From assembly GCA_900556695.1 (NCBI GenBank), contig USQA01000044.1, positions 1 to 8,807 of the forward strand: 8,807 nt of DNA. Reading direction: 5' to 3'. Under the pieces are notes generated by a model. That model was not told where the DNA came from. It worked only from the letters and a program-made list of their open reading frames with translations, and made no database searches. This stretch comes from an uncultured Clostridium sp. (lineage in GTDB: Bacteria > Bacillota > Clostridia > TANB77 > CAG-508). Shown here piece by piece: positions 1-6,573 of this stretch. A program made the position numbers and the translations under genes. Each line of letters starts with the position of its first letter. Within the stretch, counting starts at the first letter, position 1.

Positions 1-1982
1 TTTCTTCCTCTTCTTTTTTGTTTTTCTTCTGATTTTTCATTTTCTTCTGCATTATTTTTTTCAGTTTTAGTTGTTAATACTTTGTTATCTGCTCCAAATG
101 TTTTTTTCCAGTGTTTTTCTACAAATTGGTCAAATAATTCTAAGTCAGAATCATCCATATTTTCTCTCATACCTCTTAAGTTTTCATCTGTTATTGGATT
201 TGTAATTATATATTCATCATCTACATATTCAAGTATGTTTCTGTATGTATATAATTGTCTATCTGTAACTTTTTCAAAGTAATGTGTTGCATTATCAAAG
301 AATTTATCAAATTTTCCTTCTAATGTTTTTTCTTTTCTATGGTCAAATGTGTACTCATTTTTGTCTTCTATTGGTATACATTCTGTTATTCTTTCTACAT
401 ATCTTTTTCCTCTAAAGTCTTTCTTTAAATGTATATCAAAGTTTAAAACTTGTACAACTTGTTCTTCTGCTGTTTTTTCGTTTTTGAATACTCCTGTTCT
501 TAACATTGAGTTTCTTAATGCTGTTACTAAGTTAGGGAATGTTTTAGCATGGTGTGTAAATAATGTAAACTTAGATGCAACCTGTGCTGCTTGTATCATC
601 CAAGATGCTACGGGGTCTGTTGCAACCTCACCTATGATGTTAACAGAACCGTCAGTTTTCTTTTGAACATCTAGACCTTCTTGTCCAGATATTGTGTCTG
701 TTTCACGGAATGTTAAGATGTTTCTTGTTGGATAAATTCTTCTTAAATGAAGCTCGAATGCAGTTTCTTGAACACGGATGTTCATTGTTTCATATATATT
801 TTCTATCATTCCCATAAGCATTGTTGTTTTACCACAACCTTGCTCACCAGTAATTGATATAATTCTTGCTCCTTTTACTAAATATTTTAATAATTCTATA
901 GATTCATCACAACCTGGTTCACCTTTAAACCATTGTTCTAATGTTGAACGTTTAACGTCAAATTTTCTTACGAAGAATGCCCATGTTTCTGAGAAACTTG
1001 GTCTTACAACAACAACACGAGAACCGTCTTTCATTTCATTGATTTTATATCCATTTGTATCTGATAATTGTCCTGGGTTGTTGTATTTATAGATATTTTG
1101 ACACACTCTTTTTAATTCTGATTCTGTTCCAAAAGATAAAAATGCTAATCTTATTGATTTACCTTGGAAGAATATCCATATACTGTCACAAGCTCTCGGA
1201 ACTTTGTGTTCTGCTATTTGATCTAAGTAATCTCCATCAATTTGTGCAACTTGGCTTAAAAAGCTTTCTGGAAGACCAGATACACCACCAGACACACCAT
1301 CTATATTCATATCTCTTACTTCATCTATTGAGCTATATCCTTTATAATGTTGATATATTCTTTGAACTACTACTCCTAATTTGTCACTAAAAGATAATAC
1401 TATGTTTTCTCTTTCATAAATTTGTTCTATTTCGTCGCTTGTTATTACATAAGAAGGTTTTGTTTCTCCTTCTACATATTTTAATCTTGCTAAATCGTAT
1501 TTTTTTATAAGTTCTGTTAATGCTTCATAACCAAATTGAGCTTTATATGCGTAAATTAAAATATCAAATTTATCTTGAGGTGTTAATAATGATGGAATAT
1601 CAAAAGGAATTGATCTTGATATATTTTCTTCTGTTACTCCATATTCTTTTTGTAGTAAATCAAATATTAATTCTTTAACATATTTTTTGTCATTAACATC
1701 TCCATATGTACAGCCTTTTAATGCTTTTTTTAATTCATATTTCTTTTGTTTTCTTCTTTTTAATTCTTCTTCAGATAAACCTATATCATATAAATTGACC
1801 TTTGTAATTTCATTTAATCTTTTTTTAACAAATTCAGTCATCTTTTCTAAGGTATATGTTTTGTCATCTACATTTACCTCTTTTTCGACTTCTGCATTTT
1901 GCTTTTTCTTTATACTGTAGTAAACTACATATACCGCAATTGCAATAACTACTAGTATCAATATGATATTTACTATTGTCAT
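1..1982 (-). CDS. CpaF/TadA-like secretion ATPase with N-terminal membrane anchor (3' end beyond window)
   Basis: By family, this is the hexameric ATPase that powers pilin assembly or secretion in Tad/Flp systems. The frame is open from ATG at 1980-1982 to the left edge, at least 660 residues; known CpaF proteins are usually about 400-500. AAGGAGG overlaps the upstream gene's stop codon and fixes the start. Residues about 4-22 form a hydrophobic membrane segment followed by YYSIKKK. An N-terminal domain follows, with the family-typical KDGSRV near residue 320 and a VRKFD strand. The Walker A motif is GEQGCGKT (residues 379-386, K385). The Asp-box region reads ETAFEL (406-411) where CpaF has EDTAEL. 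The Walker B glutamate lies in IIGEVA (E452), lacking the Arg that normally follows GEV/GEC. The His box is FTHHA (H477/H478). The usual LRMRPD segment before Walker B is replaced by QKKTDGS. The C-terminus is a charged Lys/Glu tail. This is the last gene of the visible operon. Membership of the superfamily is clear; the exact machine is inferred. Confidence 0.82.
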   Translation of the reverse strand, partial: MTIVNIILILVVIAIAVYVVYYSIKKKQNAEVEKEVNVDDKTYTLEKMTEFVKKRLNEITKVNLYDIGLSEEELKRRKQKKYELKKALKGCTYGDVNDKKYVKELIFDLLQKEYGVTEENISRSIPFDIPSLLTPQDKFDILIYAYKAQFGYEALTELIKKYDLARLKYVEGETKPSYVITSDEIEQIYERENIVLSFSDKLGVVVQRIYQHYKGYSSIDEVRDMNIDGVSGGVSGLPESFLSQVAQIDGDYLDQIAEHKVPRACDSIWIFFQGKSIRLAFLSFGTESELKRVCQNIYKYNNPGQLSDTNGYKINEMKDGSRVVVVRPSFSETWAFFVRKFDVKRSTLEQWFKGEPGCDESIELLKYLVKGARIISITGEQGCGKTTMLMGMIENIYETMNIRVQETAFELHLRRIYPTRNILTFRETDTISGQEGLDVQKKTDGSVNIIGEVATDPVASWMIQAAQVASKFTLFTHHAKTFPNLVTALRNSMLRTGVFKNEKTAEEQVVQVLNFDIHLKKDFRGKRYVERITECIPIEDKNEYTFDHRKEKTLEGKFDKFFDNATHYFEKVTDRQLYTYRNILEYVDDEYIITNPITDENLRGMRENMDDSDLELFDQFVEKHWKKTFGADNKVLTTKTEKNNAEENEKSEEKQKRRGR

Positions 1983-1995
1983 TAGGTTACCCTCC

Positions 1996-2832
1996 TTACA
2001 TTCTCATTGCTAAATCTTGTAGTCTGTATATTATATTTTCTGCTGTTCTTTTTACTTCTGATAAAAACATGCCATTTAAATCATCTTCACTAATTTTTCT
2101 AATACTTAGAAATAAATCAACAACTTTAGCTTCTTCACAAGCTTCAAAAAACAATGTATTATATGGTATTGTTGAAACTTTATTTTTTTCTCCCATATAT
2201 CTTGATATGTTTTTTACTGTATATTTTGAATATCTGTCATATCTGCTTATTAATATTAAAGTTTTTTTAGATTTTAATATTGGCATTTCTTCTCTTTTTT
2301 CAATAAAGTTATCTATGCTTGTTAATCTTTGGCTTAGGCTCGCAACAATTAAGTTTGAATTTTCTAATATAGTATTAATAACCTCGTTTCCTAATTCCAT
2401 GTCTAAATCTACAAATACTAAATCATAATATTTATTTGCCAAATTAATTACATCTACATAATTTTCTTTTACTTCTTCGTAATTTTCTTTACTACCTTTA
2501 AAACTTTGTAAAATTTCTAATGTATCTTTAAATATTATTCTTGTATAATTTGTTATGCTTTCTGGAGATATTTTATTGCTTTTTACCATTTTTGAAAGTC
2601 CTTCTATGCCATTTTCCATTGCAACATTTGTGTTTGGACCAAATATTCCAAAATTCTTTTTAGCTTTTTTTTCTTTCCAGAAACAATTGTCTAAAGTTTT
2701 ATCATTAAACCCTGTTGAAATCACTAGTATTTTGTAATTGTGTTCTATAGCCATATATGTAGCAACCGCAACTGCTGATAATGTTTTTCCTGTTTGTTCT
2801 TTCTTGTCATTCCAAAATGTTACAACTGACAT
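1996..2832 (-). CDS. MinD/ParA/CpaE-like P-loop protein, second of the pair
   Basis: A 278-residue protein of the SIMIBI class (MinD/ParA/CpaE), whose CpaE members help position or regulate Tad pilus assembly. The N-terminus has a deviant Walker A motif, K11-E-Q-T-G-K16-T17. It keeps the signature lysine and GKT, but EQ replaces the usual GG. The Walker B-like strand is YDLVFVDLD with D142. The strand that normally carries the motif A' aspartate (VLLID-D) reads ILVISTG near residues 35-41, so that Asp is absent. No membrane segment or signal peptide is visible. The start is set by AAGGAGG, which lies inside the last codons of the upstream gene; only 2 bases separate that stop codon from this ATG, suggesting translational coupling. 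Downstream, the cpaF-like gene's Shine-Dalgarno overlaps this stop. The CpaE-like role is inferred from fold and neighbours. It may bind nucleotide, but hydrolysis is uncertain. Confidence 0.75.
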   Translation of the reverse strand: MSVVTFWNDKKEQTGKTLSAVAVATYMAIEHNYKILVISTGFNDKTLDNCFWKEKKAKKNFGIFGPNTNVAMENGIEGLSKMVKSNKISPESITNYTRIIFKDTLEILQSFKGSKENYEEVKENYVDVINLANKYYDLVFVDLDMELGNEVINTILENSNLIVASLSQRLTSIDNFIEKREEMPILKSKKTLILISRYDRYSKYTVKNISRYMGEKNKVSTIPYNTLFFEACEEAKVVDLFLSIRKISEDDLNGMFLSEVKRTAENIIYRLQDLAMRM

Positions 2833-2834
2833 TT

Positions 2835-3533
2835 TTATCCTCCTTTTTCTATTGTTTTTATCGCTCTTCTTATTTCTCCATCGCTGCCATTTCCTAAGAT
2901 TTGTTCAGCAATATATGCTAGTCCATCTTTATATTGTATGCTAAGTTTTCTAAATCCAACTTTAGCTAATCTTTGATTTTCATAAATAACACTTAAGTCT
3001 CCGTTTTCAATTGGAAAATATATTTTTTCTTCTTCCCAAATTATTTTATATTCTTTTGAAAGATAATTAAGGTAATCATCATCTTCTTTTAACATATCTT
3101 TAGAAAAATATACTTTAGTTAAACTTGTCATATTTTCTAATCCTGTTAATGTTTCTAGCCCTTTTTTCAAAGAATATAAGTCAAAAGAAGTTACAAAATA
3201 TCTTTTTTCAGCGTCTTGTAAATCAAACTGTCTATACCCTTGAATGTTGTCCGTATCCACAAAAACTATATCATAACCCAGTTCTTGTTCTACAGGTGTT
3301 CCCAAATACTTCTTTATATCATCAAAATTTGAAAAGCCAATTGCTACATCAATATCCTCATATTCTGTAACATACATTTTAGTAGGATTTATAACAGGTA
3401 CAATGTATCTAGATTTTTGTAATATTGTAGCATCTACTATTAGCACCTTCTTTTTTGTAGTTGTTAATATTTTTGCAACATTTATAATTAAATCTGTTTT
3501 ATCATACGCTCCTATAAATCCTATTTTCCTCAT
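2835..3533 (-). CDS. MinD/ParA/CpaE-like protein with degenerate P-loop, first of the pair
   Basis: A 232-residue protein that begins like a ParA/CpaE ATPase (MRKIGFIGAYDKTDLI), but the glycine-rich Walker A loop is lost: residues 8-14 read GAYDKTD, where K-G-G-x-G-K-T would be expected. The later landmarks survive. The motif A' strand is VLIVDAT with D34, and the Walker B-like strand is YDIVFVDTD with D93. It is therefore probably a pseudo-NTPase working as a structural or regulatory partner. It sits 23 bases after the SAF-domain gene and 2 bases before the second MinD-like gene. AAAGGAG lies 10 bases upstream of the ATG. No membrane segment is seen, so it is predicted to be cytoplasmic. Fold assignment rests on the beta-strand/Asp pattern and gene context; a remote homologue with no nucleotide-related function is possible. 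Confidence 0.68.
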   Translation of the reverse strand: MRKIGFIGAYDKTDLIINVAKILTTTKKKVLIVDATILQKSRYIVPVINPTKMYVTEYEDIDVAIGFSNFDDIKKYLGTPVEQELGYDIVFVDTDNIQGYRQFDLQDAEKRYFVTSFDLYSLKKGLETLTGLENMTSLTKVYFSKDMLKEDDDYLNYLSKEYKIIWEEEKIYFPIENGDLSVIYENQRLAKVGFRKLSIQYKDGLAYIAEQILGNGSDGEIRRAIKTIEKGG

Positions 3534-3556
3534 TTGATAATTTCTCCTTTTTTTAT

Positions 3557-4666
3557 TTACTCACTTGTAGTTCCTGTTCCTGATAATGATTCTAAATATT
3601 CTTTTCTCGAATTTTTAGAATTTGTGATACTTTCTTCCATTTTGGTTTCTAAGTTTGCTTGCCCTTGATCTGTTTGTGAATCTATTGTGTCTTTTATATA
3701 ATCTCTTCTCAATTCTGCTCCACTTGTTTGATTATATCTGTTTCTAATTTCATTCATGGCTTTTTCTAGTATATTTGGATCTTTTTGTAGTAATGTTGTT
3801 GTGCTTTCATTTGCTGGGTATGTTGGAGTCGCTGCATCTTGCATTCCAGCTTCAGTGTATTTTGTAACATATAATTTTGCTCCATTTATTTTATATGCAT
3901 CAACAATAGCACAACTCATATGTAATATTTCATCTTCTGATAAATTTAACCATATTGTATCTTCTGAATCTGTTCCAGCTGTATTTGGTATTTCTACCTC
4001 TTTTTTAGCCACAACTATATAATCTTGTCCTGATGGCAACATTAATCTTACATCTATATAATTGCCTGTTTCTAAGTCCATTGGTAAAACAAGCATGTTG
4101 TATTCTTGTTTTCTAACATCATTTTGAACTTTATTATCACCTTTACTAAGTAGTTCTGTAGTAATTAATGTGTTCTTTTTCATTGTAACTTTAGCTACTA
4201 ATGGCACACTATTTAATTCAAGATATTCTTTTTCATCTTTGTTTTTTTCAATATAATAATTATCTGTTTCATCTTCTTGTTTTACTTCATATTCATTATT
4301 GTCTTTTTTTATGTATAATTTAGGTTCATCATTTTTATTATATTTTGTGTATATGTCATTACCTTCTTTATCTTGTAATGCATAGTTTTCAATTAAGCTA
4401 ATATCACTTGTTGCATTACTTGGTACTAATGTTTTATTAACTGTTTGAATTGTTAGCATATCTGTTGTAATAATTTGTCCAGAACTAACATCTTGATTTA
4501 ACACGTAAGCTTTAACGCTTGCTTTCAATTCTTCTTGTTCTTTTTTGTTTTTATTAATTAATTGAATAAATAATAGTGCTATTATAGCTCCTGAAATTAC
4601 TAGCATTAATAACATTCCTAATAAAAATGAATTTCTCGCTTTTCTTTGCATTGGATTTGTTGCCAT
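3557..4666 (-). CDS. Membrane-anchored SAF-domain protein, CpaB/RcpC-like
   Basis: A 369-residue protein. The start is placed at ATG 4664-4666 because GGGAGGAA lies 8 bases upstream; an in-frame ATG seven codons earlier overlaps no ribosome binding site. After a short basic segment (MQRKARNS), residues about 14-36 form one membrane helix, predicting a mostly extracytoplasmic protein. An SAF-like stretch follows (ASVKAYVLNQDVSSGQIITT, residues 49-68, then DML), matching the 'v.A..dI..G..it.dmL' pattern of CpaB/RcpC. A charged Asp/Glu/Lys/Tyr-rich insertion of about 50 residues (98-150) precedes a second SAF-like half (VPLVAKVTMKKNTLITTELL). Then comes the CpaB-typical module with MDLETGNYIDVRL (195-207) and IVVAKKEVE. 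The C-terminus (from about 290) is polar and rich in Thr, Ser, Gln and Glu. In diderms CpaB works with an outer-membrane secretin; none is expected in this apparently monoderm cell, so its partner is unknown. First gene of the operon. Confidence 0.77.
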   Translation of the reverse strand: MATNPMQRKARNSFLLGMLLMLVISGAIIALLFIQLINKNKKEQEELKASVKAYVLNQDVSSGQIITTDMLTIQTVNKTLVPSNATSDISLIENYALQDKEGNDIYTKYNKNDEPKLYIKKDNNEYEVKQEDETDNYYIEKNKDEKEYLELNSVPLVAKVTMKKNTLITTELLSKGDNKVQNDVRKQEYNMLVLPMDLETGNYIDVRLMLPSGQDYIVVAKKEVEIPNTAGTDSEDTIWLNLSEDEILHMSCAIVDAYKINGAKLYVTKYTEAGMQDAATPTYPANESTTTLLQKDPNILEKAMNEIRNRYNQTSGAELRRDYIKDTIDSQTDQGQANLETKMEESITNSKNSRKEYLESLSGTGTTSE

Positions 4667-4727
4667 GACAAATTCCTCCCTTAACATTTATTTTAATATA
4701 TTTTTTTACAAAATATCCATCTATTTT

Positions 4728-4756
4728 ATTTTAACCTAATTAATATTCAAAATCAA
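4728..4756 (-). promoter_or_regulatory. SigA-type promoter for the Tad-like operon
   Basis: On the minus strand a TTGATT -35 box (4751-4756) and a TAAAAT -10 box (4728-4733) are separated by exactly 17 bases. Transcription would start near 4721, giving a leader of about 55 bases before the SAF-domain gene. Seen directly as sequence; use by the housekeeping sigma factor is inferred. TTGT...TATTAA combinations closer to the gene fit less well. Confidence 0.5.
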
Positions 4757-4768
4757 TGAAAATAAAAT

Positions 4769-4812
4769 CTTGTAACATAAAGTTAACATTCTTGTAATAT
4801 TTCTGTAATATT
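4769..4812. promoter_or_regulatory. Four tandem 11-bp degenerate repeats, likely operator
   Basis: Four consecutive 11-mers start at 4769, 4780, 4791 and 4802: cttgtaacata, aagttaacatt, cttgtaatatt, tctgtaatatt. The shared core is about TGTAAYAT. They lie 13 to 56 bases upstream of the -35 box of the Tad-like operon. An exact one-helical-turn period of direct repeats is typical of binding sites for OmpR/PhoB-family response regulators; one unit contains TTAACA, the core of Firmicute PhoP boxes. The regulator is not in the window. Confidence 0.45.
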
Positions 4813-4875
4813 ATAAGATTAAGTGAATTTTATTAGTTGTTTTTGCATTGTTTCTTAATCAATTTTTAAGTTTTC

Positions 4876-4990
4876 TCTTCTTAATAGTAAAATAACATTT
4901 AAAAGTAAAAGCTTGAGCAGCGCTAGCTTAAGGACAACCCGTGAAACCTCGAAAGTTTTACTTTTAAATGTTATTTTACTATTAAGAAGA
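4876..4990. repeat. 115-bp element: perfect 35-bp inverted repeat with G+C-rich 45-base loop
   Basis: Positions 4876-4910 (beginning TCTTCTTAAT and ending AAGTAAAA) are the exact reverse complement of 4956-4990. The arms are almost entirely A/T, but the 45-base loop (4911-4955) is about 53% G+C, far above its surroundings. In the loop, CTTGAGC and GCTTAAG can pair as a 7-bp inner stem (one G-T wobble) around AGCGCTA; the rest reads GGACAACCCGTGAAACCTCG. No run of T follows either arm, so it is not a simple terminator. No clear target-site duplication is seen. It could be a MITE-like or REP-like mobile remnant, a structured RNA, or a protein-binding palindrome. Function unknown. Confidence 0.85.
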
Positions 4991-5245
4991 AATCATCATA
5001 TAAATTTATAAAACTAATTTGAAAAAATTTTGAAATTTTTCAACAGATTTGTGTGCAATATATAAAAAGATAGGAAATCAAATCCTATCTTTATTAATGT
5101 ACAAATATAAAAATTCGTAAATTCAATCTATTAAGTATTAAAGATTAAATTTTTAATAAAAACAAAATTTAATTTCCTATTTTTAAATAAAATATAACTT
5201 TTAGTGTTATTTTTTGTTATAGACTAAATGCTAATAAAATTCTAA
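4991..5245. other. Non-coding A+T-rich stretch between the hairpin element and ssp
   Basis: Together with 4667-4990 this makes a gene-free region of nearly 580 bases. In this part I see no convincing coding frame. It holds an 8-bp hairpin TTGAAAAA/TTTTTCAA (5019-5043), a clear terminator-like hairpin (5066-5092), a 10-bp all-A/T inverted repeat ATTAAATTTT/AAAATTTAAT (5144-5173) and a weak 5-bp hairpin (5194-5210). The purely A/T palindromes may be chance at this base composition. Confidence 0.6.
5061..5092 (-). terminator. Intrinsic terminator, probably of the ssp transcript
   Basis: A perfect 10-bp stem, AAAGATAGGA/TCCTATCTTT (5066-5075 with 5083-5092), encloses a 7-base loop. On the minus strand it is followed by TTATATAT after CTTT, giving a U-rich tail that fits termination of the leftward ssp transcript about 150 bases after its stop codon. 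The plus-strand tail (TTTATTAAT) is weaker, so bidirectional action is only possible. Confidence 0.6.
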
Positions 5246-5443
5246 CTATTTCATGTTTCTTTCAGCTTGTTCTATCATTTTTTTAACCATTTGTCCACCG
5301 ATTTTACCAGCGTCTTTAGCTGATATTTCTCCATTATATCCGTCTTTTAAATTAACACCAACTTCACTAGCTACTTCATATTTGAATTTATCTAAAGCAG
5401 ACATAGCTTCTGGAACTAATTTTTGATTTCTGTTGTTTGCCAT
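5246..5443 (-). CDS. Alpha/beta-type small acid-soluble spore protein (SASP)
   Basis: A 65-residue protein of the alpha/beta SASP family, made in the forespore. It coats spore DNA, shifts it towards an A-like form and protects it from UV and chemical damage; at germination it is degraded for amino acids. The family pattern is complete: VPEAMSALDKFKYEVASEVG (residues 10-29), where the GPR protease site would fall within KYE-VASE, then VNL (30-32), and the C-terminal GKIGGQMVKKMIEQAE block (46-61) with conserved GG. Length is typical. ACAGGAGGTGA, seven bases before the ATG, is an excellent ribosome binding site. No convincing SigG promoter (GNATR / CATNNTA at 17-18 bases) was found upstream, although sigma-G control is expected for the family. 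It appears monocistronic. Which paralogue it is cannot be told, so no symbol is assigned. Confidence 0.95.
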   Translation of the reverse strand: MANNRNQKLVPEAMSALDKFKYEVASEVGVNLKDGYNGEISAKDAGKIGGQMVKKMIEQAERNMK

Positions 5444-5457
5444 GTTTTTTCACCTCC

Positions 5458-5469
5458 TGTAATATTACA
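5458..5469. promoter_or_regulatory. 12-bp palindrome TGTAATATTACA abutting the ssp ribosome binding site
   Basis: A perfect palindrome touches the Shine-Dalgarno sequence of ssp (5451-5458) and would lie in its mRNA leader. It shares TGTAATATT with two of the 11-bp repeats upstream of the Tad-like operon. Could be a repressor site or chance in A+T-rich DNA. Confidence 0.25.
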
Positions 5470-5552
5470 TTTAAGAAAAAACTTTTTTTGCTTTTTCTAA
5501 TACTATCATTTACAAATTTTCAGAAAAATAAACAAACAATTTTTACCAATAT

Positions 5553-5631
5553 TTTTTCTATATTAAAAATAAATTTATATAATAAATTTGTGTAAAATAT
5601 AGTTTTATATAACTCTTCTAATATAGAAAAA
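5553..5631. repeat. 13-bp inverted repeat in the ssp/phosphatase divergent region
   Basis: TTTTTCTATATTA (5553-5565) and its reverse complement TAATATAGAAAAA (5619-5631) flank 53 bases of very A+T-rich DNA between the divergent ssp and phosphatase genes. Directly visible. With such low G+C the significance is uncertain; it may serve as a regulator site or cruciform. Confidence 0.4.
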
Positions 5632-5654
5632 TTTAAATTTTAATTTATTTATTG

Positions 5655-5683
5655 TTGTAATAAATTTATTTTATTTATATAAT
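5655..5683 (+). promoter_or_regulatory. Candidate SigA-type promoter for the HAD phosphatase
   Basis: TTGTAA (5655-5660) and TATAAT (5678-5683) are separated by 17 bases. The predicted start near 5690 would put AAGGAG (5690-5695) at the very 5' end of the mRNA, leaving a leader of only about 14 bases. The box match is good but the short leader is a reservation. Confidence 0.45.
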
Positions 5684-5703
5684 AGAAACAAGGAGTGAAT
5701 AAA

Positions 5704-6573
5704 ATGTACAAATTAGTTGCAATAGATTTAGATGGAACTATGCTAAACAGTTATGGTATAGTAACAGAACATACAAAAAACATTATACAAAACACAATAA
5801 ATAAAGGAATCGATGTTGTTATAGCATCCGGAAGACCTATAGATTCTATACAATCAATAGCCAAAGAAATTGGAAGTAACAATTATTTTATAGCAGGAAA
5901 TGGTGCTCTTATTTACGACATAAAAGAAAATAAAGTTGTATACGAAAAATATTTATCAAAACAAAAAGTTTTAGAAATAATTAAATTATGTGAGGAAAAT
6001 AGCATCTCTTACAATGTTTATACAGATAAAACAATATTAGCCACCTCTCTAAAATACAATGTTTTATACTATCATAAAGAAAATCTAAAAAAAGAAGAAA
6101 GTAAAAAAACTAATATTAACATTGTAGAAAATATGTATGAATATGTAAAAAATATGAACGAAGAAAAATTTTTAAAAATAACTATATGTGATGACAGCAA
6201 AAGTATCTTTAATTCTATAACTCGTAAATTAAAAAACATTTCAGACATAGAAGTATTAGATGTTTCACACATATCTAGAAAAATTATAAAACAAGGAACT
6301 CAAGAATTTCCTATAGAATATTATTACACAGAAATTTCATCACAAAATGTTGACAAATGGAACGCTTTAGAATTCTTATTAAAAAAATTAAACATAAATA
6401 AAGAAGAATTAATAACCATTGGAGACAATATTAATGATAAAAAAATGATAGAAAATGCTGGATTAGGAATTGCAATGAAACACAGCACACCAGTTATAAC
6501 AGAAATTTGTGATTACATAACAGATTCAAACAACGACGAAGGAGTTGCAAAAGCACTAGAAAAATTCTGTTAA
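5704..6573 (+). CDS. Cof-type HAD-superfamily (subclass IIB) sugar-phosphate phosphatase
   Basis: A 289-residue cytoplasmic phosphatase of the Cof/YbiV/YidA group. Family members hydrolyse phosphate from sugar phosphates and related metabolites through a phospho-aspartate; the substrate here cannot be told. Motif I is DLDGT (nucleophile D8, acid/base D10), motif II is IASGRP (S42), the motif III lysine is K218 in NVDKWNAL, and motif IV is GDNINDKKMI (D241, D245). The IIB cap lies between motifs II and III, roughly residues 80-190. Length is normal. The ATG at 5704 is preferred because AAGGAG lies 8 bases upstream; an in-frame GTG three codons earlier (5695) overlaps that ribosome binding site. 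It is monocistronic and converges on hpf. Directly after its stop codon lies a copy of the GGGGACGGACC repeat. Confidence 0.92.
   Translation: MYKLVAIDLDGTMLNSYGIVTEHTKNIIQNTINKGIDVVIASGRPIDSIQSIAKEIGSNNYFIAGNGALIYDIKENKVVYEKYLSKQKVLEIIKLCEENSISYNVYTDKTILATSLKYNVLYYHKENLKKEESKKTNINIVENMYEYVKNMNEEKFLKITICDDSKSIFNSITRKLKNISDIEVLDVSHISRKIIKQGTQEFPIEYYYTEISSQNVDKWNALEFLLKKLNINKEELITIGDNINDKKMIENAGLGIAMKHSTPVITEICDYITDSNNDEGVAKALEKFC

Noticed and set aside
82..1390. Several plus-strand open frames of 60-110 codons opposite the CpaF-like gene
   Set aside because: They are antisense shadows: hydrophobic, low-complexity translations without ribosome binding sites, while the opposite strand has a continuous, motif-rich protein.
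1976..2428. 150-codon plus-strand frame opposite the second MinD-like gene
   Set aside because: Its Phe/Leu/Ser/Ile-rich translation is typical of antisense A+T-rich DNA; there is no Shine-Dalgarno, and the minus-strand gene is tightly fitted into the operon.
4667..4687. Seven-codon N-terminal extension of the SAF-domain protein
   Set aside because: The strong GGGAGGAA lies inside this extension, directly before the internal ATG at 4666, so the shorter start is better supported.
4876..4990. Retron msr-msd or group II intron remnant
   Set aside because: Long inverted repeats with an AGC-containing loop recall retron RNA, but no reverse transcriptase is nearby and I could not identify intron domain V or a priming-site arrangement.
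4991..5245. A/T-only inverted repeats as additional terminators
   Set aside because: Stems without G or C and without a T-run are expected by chance at this composition; only the hairpin at 5066-5092 contains G-C pairs and a U-rich tail.
5695..5703. Upstream GTG start for the HAD phosphatase
   Set aside because: The GTG overlaps the AAGGAG ribosome binding site, which is correctly spaced for the ATG at 5704; the resulting N-terminus MYKLVAIDLDGT is typical of the family.
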